A DNA stretch of 64,000 nt from Pediococcus parvulus (GCF_007990205.1 NZ_BJWE01000002.1:1-64000), one strand, 5' to 3'; numbered from the stretch's first letter, positions 50,298-59,251 are shown. Program-made: numbers and translations. The notes: generated from the sequence alone by a model not told the origin.

Positions 50298-51671
50298 ATG
50301 AAATTTAAAGCACCAGTTACCAAAAATGAAACGTACGATGTGACGATCATTGACTTGACTTATCAAGGGATGGGCGTTGCCAAAATTGAGGATTTTCCAA
50401 TCTTCGTGGCAAACGCTTTGCCTGGCGAAGAGATTGCTATGAAAGTAATCAAAGTAGCTAAGTCTTATGCCTTTGGTCGTGTCCAAGCATGGAAATCTAA
50501 GAGCCCAGATCGGGTTGAGCTTAAGGATAAAGAATATACCCAAACCGGGATTGCACCTTTACAGCATTTGGCTTATCCTGCCCAATTGGAATTTAAACAA
50601 CATCAAATTCAAGAGTTATTTTATAAAGTTCATTTAGATGATATTGAAGTTAGTCCAACAATTGGAATGGAAAAACCTTATGGTTATCGAAACAAGGCCC
50701 AGATCCCGGTTCGCAGTGTAAATGGTCAGTTAACAACTGGGTTTTATCGCCGTAACAGCCATGATTTGGTACCGATTGAAGATTTTTACATCCAAGATCC
50801 TGAAATTGACAAGGCTATCTTGGTGGTTCGTGATATTTTACGTAAATATCATACAGCACCATACAATGAAACCAATCATACTGGTGTGATTAAAACGATC
50901 ATGGTGCGTCGTGGCCATTACTCTCACGAAATGATGATTGTGTTGATTACACGGGCAAAAAAAATTCCGATGAACTTCGAGATTGTGGAAGAAATTCGCA
51001 AACAACTTCCTGAAGTTAAGAGCATTATTCAAAATGTGAACCCCGCTCAGACCAACGTCTTGATGGGTAAGGAAGAAAAGATTTTATGGGGTAGCAGTGT
51101 GATTCACGACACCTTACTTGGTTTGAAATTTGCGATTTCGGCCGATTCATTCTATCAGGTGAACCCAGTTCAAACTGACAAATTGTACGATCTGGCGATT
51201 CAAAAGGCCGGTTTAACCGGTAAAGAAACTGTGATTGATGCTTATTGTGGAATCGGAACGATTTCGTTAGCCGTGGCTAAACATGCCAAAAAAGTTTACG
51301 GTGTCGAAGTTGTCGAGAAAGCCATTCAAGATGCCAAAATCAACGCTAAGTTGAATGACATTCATAATGTGAAGTTTTCGGTTGGTAAGGCTGAAGAAAA
51401 AATGGCTGATTGGCAACACGATGGCTTGCAACCCGACGTGATTGTGGTGGACCCACCGCGCAAAGGTTTAGCACCCGAGTTTATTACGGCTGCTGCAGAA
51501 ATGGCACCAAAACGGATTGTCTATGTGAGTTGCAACCCATCAACTTTGGTTCGGGATGTGCAAACATTTATGGATAATGGCTACCATGTTTCTCAACCAG
51601 TTGTGCCTTTGGATCAGTTCCCCCAAACACCTCACGTGGAATCTGTGACGGTTTTGGAACAAGATAAATAG
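50298..51671 (+). CDS. rlmCD: 23S rRNA (uracil-5-)-methyltransferase, RlmCD type
   Basis: A 457-residue SAM-dependent enzyme of the RumA/TrmA family, probably methylating U747 and U1939 as RlmCD does in Gram-positives. TRAM domain at the N-terminus (VTIIDLTYQGMGVAKIEDFP), SAM motif VIDAYCGIGTISLAVA, VVDPPRKGL, and the catalytic cysteine in VYVSCNPSTLVRD. The four iron-sulfur cysteines of E. coli RlmD are absent from the region after the TRAM domain. The ATG at 50298 fits GAGGA better than the one at 50286. Confidence 0.88.
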   Translation: MKFKAPVTKNETYDVTIIDLTYQGMGVAKIEDFPIFVANALPGEEIAMKVIKVAKSYAFGRVQAWKSKSPDRVELKDKEYTQTGIAPLQHLAYPAQLEFKQHQIQELFYKVHLDDIEVSPTIGMEKPYGYRNKAQIPVRSVNGQLTTGFYRRNSHDLVPIEDFYIQDPEIDKAILVVRDILRKYHTAPYNETNHTGVIKTIMVRRGHYSHEMMIVLITRAKKIPMNFEIVEEIRKQLPEVKSIIQNVNPAQTNVLMGKEEKILWGSSVIHDTLLGLKFAISADSFYQVNPVQTDKLYDLAIQKAGLTGKETVIDAYCGIGTISLAVAKHAKKVYGVEVVEKAIQDAKINAKLNDIHNVKFSVGKAEEKMADWQHDGLQPDVIVVDPPRKGLAPEFITAAAEMAPKRIVYVSCNPSTLVRDVQTFMDNGYHVSQPVVPLDQFPQTPHVESVTVLEQDK

Positions 51672-51693
51672 TACTTTAATTTATTAAAAAGAG

Positions 51694-51752
51694 ACAGATG
51701 ACCACTTAATTCAAGGCTATTAAGCTTTAAATTAAATGGTCATCTGTTTTTT
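51694..51752. terminator. Bidirectional terminator between rlmCD and the SteT-like permease
   Basis: Long arms (51694-51711 with 51730-51747) with a 1-nt offset in the middle, T's on the right and A-rich sequence on the left. Confidence 0.8.
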
Positions 51753-51757
51753 CATAT

Positions 51758-53083
51758 TTATTGACGATAATATTTTTTAGTCAAATAGTACACTGGAACC
51801 CCAAGTAGAGTTACTATCATCCCAATCATAGCTAGTTCAAACTGGGTCACGATCGTGGTTATTAATATAAACAAGCCACCCACAATGGCAATTATCGGAA
51901 TTACCGGATAGCCGGGAACCCGATACGGCCGTTTCAAATCTGGTTCGCGTTTTCGCAAAATAAATACGGCAATAAAAATTAGCAGACTGAAGATCCACAT
52001 GACAAACACAATCATATCCGTCAAAAGATCAAAGTTGCCCAGAAACATCATGAGAAGAGCAATTGCAAATTGTAAAATACCGGCACCAAATGGCGCAGCA
52101 GTGTGCTTGCTGACTTTACGAATAAAGCCACTGAATGGTAAGGTCTGCTCTTCGGCCATTGAGAGAGGAACCCGCATACCAGTCATCGTATAACCATTAA
52201 TGGCACCATAAACTGAAATCAAGATTCCAATGGTGACCAATTTACCACCCATCACGCCAAACAATTTAATTGCAGATTCAGATGCCGCATTTAAATTGCC
52301 GGCAAGGTGCGAAATGGGGAGGGTTTTTAAGAACACTAAATTGATTAAGGTATAAATAATTGTAATGAATGCTAATCCCCAGCCAATCGCTCGTGGGAGA
52401 TCTTTTTCAGGATGTTTCATTTCACCCGCAATTGCACCGACACCTAACCAGCCATCGTAGGCAAACATGGTTGCTAACAAGCCACTAGAAAATGCTGAAA
52501 ATAGACTTGTATGTGCAGAAGCAGTTGGTAGTAAATCCAAATTTGTGGAACTCGGCGCGAATAGGCCCACTAACACAATAATGGCTATCGGAATGAGTTT
52601 AAAAATCAAGGCCATTGATTGAAGGCGACCAGCTGCTTTGGTTCCCAAAAAGTTGATTAGTGTAATGGATAAACCGGCCAGAATTGCTACTGGTAGTTGA
52701 ACAGAATCCCTTAAGTGCAGTAGCGCTACAATTTGGGTTCCAAACACAATCGATAAAGCAGCAATGTTAGCTGGAAAATAGATCAGGCTTTGAGCCCAGC
52801 CAAATAAATAAGCTGGCAGTTTGCCATAGGTGTATTCCAAATACTTGACCGCACCACCAGTTAAAGGAAGCGCTGCGGCCAGTTCCGCGCTTGTGAGCCC
52901 TGCACAAATAGTCAACAGACCGCCAAGTACCCACGCAATTAGGGTTATGCCCGCGGACTGGGTTGCGCTCACTACGCTAGCAACTTTGAAAAATACCCCG
53001 CCGCCAATAACAGTCCCCATGACCGTTGCGAGGGCAGTAAAGGTGCCAACTTCTTTTTTTAATCCGTCGTTTTCCTGTTGCAT
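51758..53083 (-). CDS. APC-family amino-acid antiporter (LAT / SteT-like)
   Basis: A 441-residue transporter with about twelve membrane segments. It begins GTFTALATVMGTVIGGGVFFK, the substrate-binding helix, and has FAYDGWLGVGAIAGEMKHPEKD, the LAT-branch pattern of helix 6, as in the Bacillus serine/threonine exchanger SteT. The substrate is not determined. Promoter on the minus strand: TTGTCC (53143-53138), 16 bp, TATAAT (53121-53116) with TG before it. Divergent from the GH25-like gene. Confidence 0.85.
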   Translation of the reverse strand: MQQENDGLKKEVGTFTALATVMGTVIGGGVFFKVASVVSATQSAGITLIAWVLGGLLTICAGLTSAELAAALPLTGGAVKYLEYTYGKLPAYLFGWAQSLIYFPANIAALSIVFGTQIVALLHLRDSVQLPVAILAGLSITLINFLGTKAAGRLQSMALIFKLIPIAIIVLVGLFAPSSTNLDLLPTASAHTSLFSAFSSGLLATMFAYDGWLGVGAIAGEMKHPEKDLPRAIGWGLAFITIIYTLINLVFLKTLPISHLAGNLNAASESAIKLFGVMGGKLVTIGILISVYGAINGYTMTGMRVPLSMAEEQTLPFSGFIRKVSKHTAAPFGAGILQFAIALLMMFLGNFDLLTDMIVFVMWIFSLLIFIAVFILRKREPDLKRPYRVPGYPVIPIIAIVGGLFILITTIVTQFELAMIGMIVTLLGVPVYYLTKKYYRQ

Positions 53084-53115
53084 CAGAATGCCTCACTTTT
53101 TTCAACAATTCTTTC

Positions 53116-53143
53116 ATTATAGCAGAAGACACCATGAGGACAA
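53116..53143 (-). promoter_or_regulatory. Promoter of the SteT-like permease
   Basis: Read on the minus strand: TTGTCC, 16 bp, TGC-TATAAT, 33 bp before the ATG. Both elements are close to consensus and the -10 is extended. Confidence 0.75.
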
Positions 53144-53209
53144 ACGACAAACTCATCAAAAATGGAAATGGTGTACAATAGGGAAAACGGAAGTAGGGGA
53201 TGAATTGAT

Positions 53210-53992
53210 TTGGCTAAGCAAGATATCAAACCGATTTATAGTACCACCTATAAACATAAACGAAACTGGCATTGGCGCAGATGGCTGGCACTGTTACTAA
53301 CTATTTTACTGGTAGTAGCGGGCATCACCGGCTGGCATTTTTGGCAACAATACCAAACTCAAGCTTTACAGAAATATCCAGTTCGGGGCATTAGCGTATC
53401 TCAGACGGATGGGTTCGTTGATTTTCAAGCCGTTCAAAAGGCTGGGATGAAGTTTGCCTATTTAAAAACAACAAGTGGGACAACGTATTTTGATGATGAT
53501 TTTGCGGCAAATTATGATCGTATTCAAGGGGCGGATTTGAAAGTTGGCGTTTATATGATGTTTAGCTTCAACAAATCTGCTAAAGAGCAGGCAAAATACT
53601 TCATTAAAATGGTGGGTCACAAAGTTGGTAATTTGCCAATCGCGATTCAAGTTCAATACTATGGCAACTATGAGGATAATCCGCCGAATAGTGCGAAACA
53701 AGGCAAACAGTTACGTGAACTGACAAACGAGCTTGCTAATTACTATACCGCGCCATGTATTATTTGGACGACACCGACAATTGCAAACAAGATGATTACA
53801 CCATATTTATCGGATAGTCGACAATGGTTGATCGTGGACGGGGCTAGTGAGCTAAACAAACTGAAAATAACGAAACAAACTGAATTCGTGCAATACAGTG
53901 ATGCAGCTGACTTAACTGTTTCTGGGCAAAAAATTAAGTTTGTCACTTCTGTGTTTACCGGGAAGAAACAGACCTGGCAAGAAGTTGAATAA
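53210..53992 (+). CDS. GH25-fold membrane-anchored protein without the catalytic acids
   Basis: A 260-residue protein. A basic cytoplasmic part, one membrane segment (about 25-45) and an outside domain that follows the GH25 muramidase pattern (VRGISVSQTDGFVDF, KFAYLKTTSGTTYFDDDF, LKVGVYMMFSF, NLPIAIQVQYYG). In active GH25 enzymes these read GIDVS and ALDIE; here the first aspartate is Ser62 and the DxE pair is Gln147 and Gln149. It should not cleave peptidoglycan by the usual route and may bind it instead. TTG start after AGGGGATG. Confidence 0.75.
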   Translation: MAKQDIKPIYSTTYKHKRNWHWRRWLALLLTILLVVAGITGWHFWQQYQTQALQKYPVRGISVSQTDGFVDFQAVQKAGMKFAYLKTTSGTTYFDDDFAANYDRIQGADLKVGVYMMFSFNKSAKEQAKYFIKMVGHKVGNLPIAIQVQYYGNYEDNPPNSAKQGKQLRELTNELANYYTAPCIIWTTPTIANKMITPYLSDSRQWLIVDGASELNKLKITKQTEFVQYSDAADLTVSGQKIKFVTSVFTGKKQTWQEVE

Positions 53993-54011
53993 TTTTAGAA
54001 AATAATAAAAC

Positions 54012-54053
54012 GATTGCGGCAAGCATAGGAGCTTGCGTGGCAATCTTTTTTTT
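54012..54053 (+). terminator. Terminator of the GH25-like gene
   Basis: Arms 54012-54024 and 54031-54045 with a small bulge, then about ten T's (54044-54053). Confidence 0.88.
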
Positions 54054-54089
54054 GTGTGGTGGATTGTTTCCTAGCTTTATAGCCGAAAT

Positions 54090-54151
54090 GTGTTCCGCAA
54101 GGCAGCTTTCTCCGTAGCTAATGCTCAGAAGCTATTCGCCTTGCTCCACAC
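54090..54151. repeat. Intergenic palindromic repeat related to the 37577 element
   Basis: The ends GTGTTCCGCAAGGC and GCCTTGCTCCACAC pair with a 3-nt mismatch, and an inner AGCTT/AAGCT stem follows. Read on the minus strand it shares GAGCATTAGC and GGAACACATTTC with GAGTATTAGC and GGAACACGTTTC of the tandem element at 37577, in the same order. No T-tract, so not a simple terminator. Confidence 0.55.
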
Positions 54152-54152
54152 T

Positions 54153-54530
54153 CTATTTTGTTACCTTATAATTGCCCCTCAAAATCGGGTACGTCTCATT
54201 CTCCGTCTCATCATAAATCGATACCGGACGCTCATCATTCGCTCTTATTCGAATATGGTACCCGTAACTATCCAGAAAAGTGATGGTATACTTATCCCAA
54301 TTTTCAACCTTAGCCTTAATTGGCCGGTTATCAATCAGTAAATCAAAATTTGGTCGAATTTCAATTGTGTGGATCCGTCTCGAATCATTTGTACGATAAT
54401 TCCAGGTGCCCACGAAAAACAAAGGATTCTCTGGTTTTTCTGAAACGTCATTTTCGTGCAGTTTCCTTGAGGCCAAAATGCCCGTGACAAATGACGCTGC
54501 AAACAATCCAATACTTTTAAGCTTCACCAT
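54153..54530 (-). CDS. DUF4828-type small membrane-anchored protein
   Basis: A protein of about 125 residues, function unknown. A short N-terminal hydrophobic segment (about 4-20) is followed by an outside domain with FFVGTWNYR, IEIRPNFDLLIDNRPIK, TITFLDSYGYHIRI and VSIYDETENETYPIL, which I recognise as the DUF4828 pattern of lactobacilli. The frame is open 21 codons further upstream, but GGAAAGGA on the minus strand favours one of two adjacent ATGs (54533 or 54530). Single gene, opposite in direction to its neighbours. Confidence 0.65.
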   Translation of the reverse strand: MVKLKSIGLFAASFVTGILASRKLHENDVSEKPENPLFFVGTWNYRTNDSRRIHTIEIRPNFDLLIDNRPIKAKVENWDKYTITFLDSYGYHIRIRANDERPVSIYDETENETYPILRGNYKVTK

Positions 54531-54705
54531 CATCAAATCCTTTCCGATAAAAATTTCTACTCTAAGAATAGCATTTTTATACGGCAAAAGCATGTAATTC
54601 TAATTAAACTTTACCGATTTTTAGAATGGATCGTCCTTTTAAATATACTTACCCTAGAAACACTGATAAAATAGGAAATGAAGAATCAAAATTGGAGGGC
54701 GGATT

Positions 54706-55707
54706 ATGATTAAACTGGGAATTATCGGAACAAATTGGATTACACAGCAGTTTGTCGATGCGGCTCATGCCACTCAAGAATATAAATTAACCGCTGTTTA
54801 TTCACGGACTATTGAAAAAGCAAAAGAATTTGGTGAACCAAATGGCGCCACCATCTTTTTGGATGACTTAGAAACATTTTTTGCCAATGACGACATTGAT
54901 GCTGTCTACATTGCTTCACCCAACAGTTTGCACTTTGAACAAGCCAAATTGGCTATTGAACATGACAAATCAGTCATTATTGAAAAGCCAATTGTTTCAA
55001 ACATCAAACAAATGGAGACGTTACGCCAAACGTTGGAACAACATCCGCAATCACGGTTGTTTGAAGCTGCTCGGCAAATTCATCAACCAAACTTTAAAGT
55101 CGTTGAGGATCAAATTGCCAAACTTGGCCGGGTTCAAGGTGCAACGCTAACTTACATGAAGTATTCGAGTCGTTATGACGCTGTTTTGGCAGGTAAAGAA
55201 CCCAACGTTTTCTCGTTGAAGTTTGCCGGTGGTGCTTTACAAGATCTTGGTGTTTACGTGGCTTATGATGCAGTCGGTTGGTTTGGAATGCCAGATGATG
55301 TGACCTATTATCCATCTCTGGAACCTACCCGGGTTGACGGCAAGGGAGTCGCAATTTTGAGTTATCCCGAATTTGATGTCACGTTGAACATTGGCAAAAC
55401 CAGCAATTCTTATCTGCCATCCGAAATTTATGGCCTGAAAGATACGATTGTGATGAATAATCCAGCTGATTTGGAAACGGTTAGCTATCATGATGCTGTG
55501 GGGCACGAAACTTTGATTAGTGAAAAAGTTGCGGATAATCCGATGGTCGATGAAGCCAAAGATTTTGCCCGTGTCATTAATGATCCGCAAGACAAGTCCA
55601 ATGACCAAGATTACTGGAAATGGCTTGATTTAAGTCAAAACGTCAACAAGTTATTGTATAACCTCCGTCAATCCGCTAAAATTGTTTTCCCGGATGATAA
55701 TCAATAA
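54706..55707 (+). CDS. Gfo/Idh/MocA-family oxidoreductase
   Basis: A 333-residue NAD(P)-dependent sugar or polyol oxidoreductase. Rossmann start IKLGIIGTNWITQQFV, the nicotinamide-proximal EKP (IIEKPIVSN, near residue 97), and a C-terminal alpha/beta domain with GGALQDLGVYVAYDAV. The substrate cannot be told. TGA-TAAAAT at 54664-54672 looks like an extended -10, and TTGGAGG precedes the ATG. 21 bp before the helicase gene, so they may be cotranscribed. Confidence 0.88.
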   Translation: MIKLGIIGTNWITQQFVDAAHATQEYKLTAVYSRTIEKAKEFGEPNGATIFLDDLETFFANDDIDAVYIASPNSLHFEQAKLAIEHDKSVIIEKPIVSNIKQMETLRQTLEQHPQSRLFEAARQIHQPNFKVVEDQIAKLGRVQGATLTYMKYSSRYDAVLAGKEPNVFSLKFAGGALQDLGVYVAYDAVGWFGMPDDVTYYPSLEPTRVDGKGVAILSYPEFDVTLNIGKTSNSYLPSEIYGLKDTIVMNNPADLETVSYHDAVGHETLISEKVADNPMVDEAKDFARVINDPQDKSNDQDYWKWLDLSQNVNKLLYNLRQSAKIVFPDDNQ

Positions 55708-55728
55708 ATAGACAGGTAAGGGGAAAAA

Positions 55729-57078
55729 ATGGATAGGGTATTCGAACAATTTTTTCAAAAACAAGGATTCAAAGCTCAAACGGCGATTCAAAAGGCCGTT
55801 TATGAGCCATTAAAGGAAGACCGCTCGTTAATCGGATTAGCCCCAACCGGTTCTGGTAAAACACTCGCGTTTGCCGTGCCGTTGCTAGAGAAGACCGTTC
55901 CTGGTGGCAGTACACAGATTTTGATCTTATCACCTTCCCAAGAATTAGCGGTGCAAACCACGGATGTCTTCCGTCAGTGGGGGGCCGTGAACAACATTAA
56001 AGCCACTTCACTAACCGGTGGCGCAAACATGCAACGCCAGATTGAACGACTTAAAAAGCATCCGGAGGTGGTTGTCGGAACGCCTGGACGGATGCTATCA
56101 CTGATTCATGAAAGTCGTTTGAAGCTTAAAGATATTCAGACGATCGTTGTGGATGAGGCGGATGAGTTGCTAAACGGTGAAACGCTAGATGAAGTCCGTG
56201 AAATTGTGATGAGTGCCCCTGTTGATGTCCAGCTGGCATTCTTCTCTGCAACCCAGGCCAATACTGCGGAAAAACTATCTGAAATTTTCGGCGTGGACGT
56301 TGAACAGTTTGATGTGCGCCAAACGGACGACACACAAGGTGAAGTGATTCACGGGTTAGTCCGGGTGGCTTCGAATAAAAAGGTGACTTATTTACGGCGT
56401 TTAGCTAAACTCAAACATTTTCAAGCGTTGGTTTTCTTCAATCATGTGTCCACTTTGGAACATGTCGCTGCTGAATTAAAACACCAACACATTTCGAGTG
56501 TGAAGTTAGCCGGGCACCAAGTCCAAACGGAGCGGGCAACTGCCATGCGACTTTTCCGTAAAGGGGATGCCAAGTTACTGTTAACGACAGAAATGGCTGC
56601 GCGAGGATTGGATATTCCCGATTTGCCAGCCGTTGTTAATTTTGATTTACCTCAAGATGCAACTGCCTATACGCATCGAAAGGGTCGAACAGGTCGAATG
56701 GGTAATGAAGGCATGATTGTGAACATGGGTGATGATCATGATTTGCGTGATTTGCGTAAACTGGTGCCAAGTGTGACATTCAAACCGTTGTTCTTACTTC
56801 ATGGCAAACTCACGGACCAAAGAGAAGTCTTGACTGATGATGAGCCAGAAAGTAGTGAGGCAAAGGCTACAGAAGCTGTGATCACCAAGCCAAGTGTAAA
56901 CAGCAACGAAACTGTGACTTTGTATCCAATGCCTAAAAAGGTGGTTAAGAAACGTACCACGAAACCCAAACCAGCTAAACCAGCGTTTGTTGGTGGCAAA
57001 CCGAAGAAAAAGATTAATCATAAAAAGCATTCTAAGAAAAAGGGAATGCGGCATAGAAATATTGAAAGATTTGAATAA
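55729..57078 (+). CDS. cshB: DEAD-box RNA helicase (CshB-like)
   Basis: A 449-residue ATP-dependent RNA helicase. Q motif GFKAQTAIQ, motif I APTGSGKT (38-45), Ib TPGR, motif II DEAD (142-145), SAT (FFSATQA), motif V TTEMAARGLDIP and motif VI HRKGRTGRMG. The C-terminal 50 residues are very basic (KKVVKKRTTKPKPAKPA and KKKINHKKHSKKKG), an RNA-binding tail seen in cold-shock helicases. Symbol by similarity only. 13 bp before pdxK. Confidence 0.88.
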   Translation: MDRVFEQFFQKQGFKAQTAIQKAVYEPLKEDRSLIGLAPTGSGKTLAFAVPLLEKTVPGGSTQILILSPSQELAVQTTDVFRQWGAVNNIKATSLTGGANMQRQIERLKKHPEVVVGTPGRMLSLIHESRLKLKDIQTIVVDEADELLNGETLDEVREIVMSAPVDVQLAFFSATQANTAEKLSEIFGVDVEQFDVRQTDDTQGEVIHGLVRVASNKKVTYLRRLAKLKHFQALVFFNHVSTLEHVAAELKHQHISSVKLAGHQVQTERATAMRLFRKGDAKLLLTTEMAARGLDIPDLPAVVNFDLPQDATAYTHRKGRTGRMGNEGMIVNMGDDHDLRDLRKLVPSVTFKPLFLLHGKLTDQREVLTDDEPESSEAKATEAVITKPSVNSNETVTLYPMPKKVVKKRTTKPKPAKPAFVGGKPKKKINHKKHSKKKGMRHRNIERFE

Positions 57079-57091
57079 GGAAGTAAACAAA

Positions 57092-57916
57092 ATGACAACA
57101 CCATTAAAAACTTTAACAATTGCCGGCAGTGATACAAGTGCGGCTGGTGGGATGCAAGCAGATTTAAAGACCTTTGAGGAATTTGGTACTTATGGAATGG
57201 TCGCCTTAACTTGTATTGTGACCATGGATCCCGAAAATTGGAATCATCATGTGAACCAAGTCGATCCTCAACTTTTAAAAGATCAATTAGCAACCGTGTT
57301 TAGCGGTGGTAATCCAGATGCAATGAAGACAGGGATGCTTGGCGATCAGACTACAGTTGAAATTGCGTATCATGCGATTAAAGATCATCAGTTAAAAAAT
57401 GTGGTGATTGACCCCGTGATGATTTGTAAAGGCGAGACTGATGTCTTGAATCCGGATGCAGCTAATGCAATTCGTGATTTATTGATGCCACTTGCAGATG
57501 TAACCACTCCTAATTTATTTGAGGCCGGGGTCTTATCTGGAATGGGCACGTTGCATGATTTAGATGAAATGAAACAGGCTGCTAAAAAGATTCATGAACT
57601 CGGTGCGAAAAATGTCGTGGTTAAGGGTGGCAAGGGCTTAGATAGTGCTGAGGCTGTGGATGTCTTTTACGATGGTCAGACATTTGAAACCTTATCTTCT
57701 AAAAAACAGGCTACTGATCGCAATGCTGGTGCTGGTTGTACGTTTGCAGCGGCGGTTGTTGGTGGCCTCGCCAATGGCTTGAGTGTTGCGGATGCAGTTC
57801 ATCTGGCAAAGAAGTTCGATACGGCCGCTATTCAAAATGGTTTTGATTTGAATAAGTTCCTTGGCCCAGTCTTCCATCCAGCGTACCGAATGCAAGAAGT
57901 TGGTAAACTTGTATAA
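57092..57916 (+). CDS. pdxK: Pyridoxal/pyridoxine kinase (ThiD-like fold)
   Basis: A 274-residue ribokinase-fold enzyme phosphorylating vitamin B6, and possibly hydroxymethylpyrimidine. TIAGSDTSAAGGMQADLKTF binds the substrate, DPVMICKGETDVL and VVVKGGKG follow, and NAGAGCTFAAAVV has the catalytic glycine and cysteine pattern. The ATG at 57092 after AAGGAAG is chosen over an open frame that begins inside the helicase gene. A thiD role cannot be excluded. Last gene of the Gfo-helicase-pdxK run. Confidence 0.83.
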   Translation: MTTPLKTLTIAGSDTSAAGGMQADLKTFEEFGTYGMVALTCIVTMDPENWNHHVNQVDPQLLKDQLATVFSGGNPDAMKTGMLGDQTTVEIAYHAIKDHQLKNVVIDPVMICKGETDVLNPDAANAIRDLLMPLADVTTPNLFEAGVLSGMGTLHDLDEMKQAAKKIHELGAKNVVVKGGKGLDSAEAVDVFYDGQTFETLSSKKQATDRNAGAGCTFAAAVVGGLANGLSVADAVHLAKKFDTAAIQNGFDLNKFLGPVFHPAYRMQEVGKLV

Positions 57917-57940
57917 AAAGTAAAATAATATATTTTTCGG

Positions 57941-57980
57941 GAAATCGTTTGCGGGTAAATATAAATAACGATTTCTTTTT
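57941..57980 (+). terminator. Terminator after pdxK
   Basis: GAAATCGTT (57941-57949) pairs with AACGATTTC (57967-57975), then five T's. Confidence 0.78.
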
Positions 57981-58052
57981 CTTTATTACTAGAAAACGAA
58001 TAAAATAGGCATTGCATGCATGCTAATAAAATGATAATGTATAACTTGAATG

Positions 58053-58061
58053 TGGTAAAAT
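58053..58061 (+). promoter_or_regulatory. Promoter of the exopolysaccharide cluster
   Basis: TGG-TAAAAT (58053-58061), an extended -10 with no clear -35, 22 bp before the first gene. No terminator was seen between here and the window end. Confidence 0.6.
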
Positions 58062-58082
58062 TTAAAAGCGGAGACAATCTAT

Positions 58083-59234
58083 ATGAAAAAATTTTTACTC
58101 TGGTTTTTTTCAGTTATTGCAGTGTTATTAATTTTTGGTGTTGGATGTTTTGTATTGGCCAAGTACAAGACAAACAGCATGGCACATCGTTATTACGAAA
58201 GATTTTTTGAGAAATCTGTAAGTAATAATCTGAAAAATGATAAATTGACTGAGGCTGTTTATACAGTTCCGGTAGCTGCCAAAACCGATATGAATGCTAA
58301 GAAGGTTGATTCAGCTTTAAAAGCTAATAATTTGGTTGGCTCGGTGGCAGTTATTCGAAACGGTAAATTAAGTTATGTGACATCGCGAGGGCAAAGTAAG
58401 TATCCAAATGGTGCTAAGAACACTGAGAATACGATGTATCAAATTGGATCTGCACAAGACTTGATTACAGCTGCATCAGTGATGTATTTGAAAGAGCACG
58501 GTAAACTTAGCTTAAGCGACAAGTTAAGTAAGTATTATCCGGAAATAAGCCACGCTAAACATATTACGGTAGACCAATTACTGAATATGACTTCTGGATT
58601 AAGTACAATTACTAATGCTAAAGCAACTGAAAGTTTTCCAACCTTACTTTCATGGAATGAGCAACATGTTGTCAGCAGTGGGGTAACCGGAAGTTATGAT
58701 TATAAATCTGTCAATTATGTACTGTTAGCTGGGATCATTCAAAAAGCTAGTGGTCAGCCATATCGAGAATTCGTTAAAGCTCATTTGTTGGATAAGTTAA
58801 GTCTGAAACATAGTGGTTTTGCCCTAAATGATGATCAACGTCGTAAATTAGCTACCCCCTATGAAGATAGCTATTCAGGTGGTAAAACGGCTACAACGGG
58901 GATGACTAAACTACAGAGTACGAAGCTTGGTCCGTATCAGATGTATATGAGCGTTAAGGACTTGACCACCAGTTACTTCTATATATTAAGTGGTAAGTTG
59001 ATTAGTAAAACTAATGTAAAAGAGTTAACCCAAACTGCTAGCTCAAAATTCTCCGGTGGTGTTTATCCGAGTGATACCGGATTTACCGTGCATGGACAAT
59101 TAGGCGGTTATCAAGACAGCATTCAAATTGATACCAAAAAGCAGAACGGTGTTTTCTTGTTAACCAATTATGTACCAACAGGAATTAAGAATACCCAAAC
59201 GGCACCAATTATTTATAATAAGGCATTTGAATAG
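58083..59234 (+). CDS. Serine-hydrolase-fold surface protein with altered SxxK motif
   Basis: A 383-residue protein with one N-terminal membrane segment (about 5-27) and a beta-lactamase/class C-type domain (about 75-375). The nucleophile motif, normally SxxK, is SAQD (Ser123 to Asp126), the Y-x-N motif is YKS (207-209), and HGQLGG (337-342) fits the third motif. Loss of the lysine that activates the serine makes ordinary transpeptidase or esterase activity unlikely. Its end is 18 bp from the wzz-like gene, so it is likely cotranscribed with the polysaccharide cluster and may act on wall or polysaccharide. Confidence 0.78.
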   Translation: MKKFLLWFFSVIAVLLIFGVGCFVLAKYKTNSMAHRYYERFFEKSVSNNLKNDKLTEAVYTVPVAAKTDMNAKKVDSALKANNLVGSVAVIRNGKLSYVTSRGQSKYPNGAKNTENTMYQIGSAQDLITAASVMYLKEHGKLSLSDKLSKYYPEISHAKHITVDQLLNMTSGLSTITNAKATESFPTLLSWNEQHVVSSGVTGSYDYKSVNYVLLAGIIQKASGQPYREFVKAHLLDKLSLKHSGFALNDDQRRKLATPYEDSYSGGKTATTGMTKLQSTKLGPYQMYMSVKDLTTSYFYILSGKLISKTNVKELTQTASSKFSGGVYPSDTGFTVHGQLGGYQDSIQIDTKKQNGVFLLTNYVPTGIKNTQTAPIIYNKAFE

Positions 59235-59251
59235 ACAAGTTGGAGGAACTT

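Noticed and set aside
54090-54341. Plus-strand open frame of 83 codons at the repeat
   Set aside because: It lies over the palindromic repeat and antisense to the DUF4828 gene, whose frame has family features.
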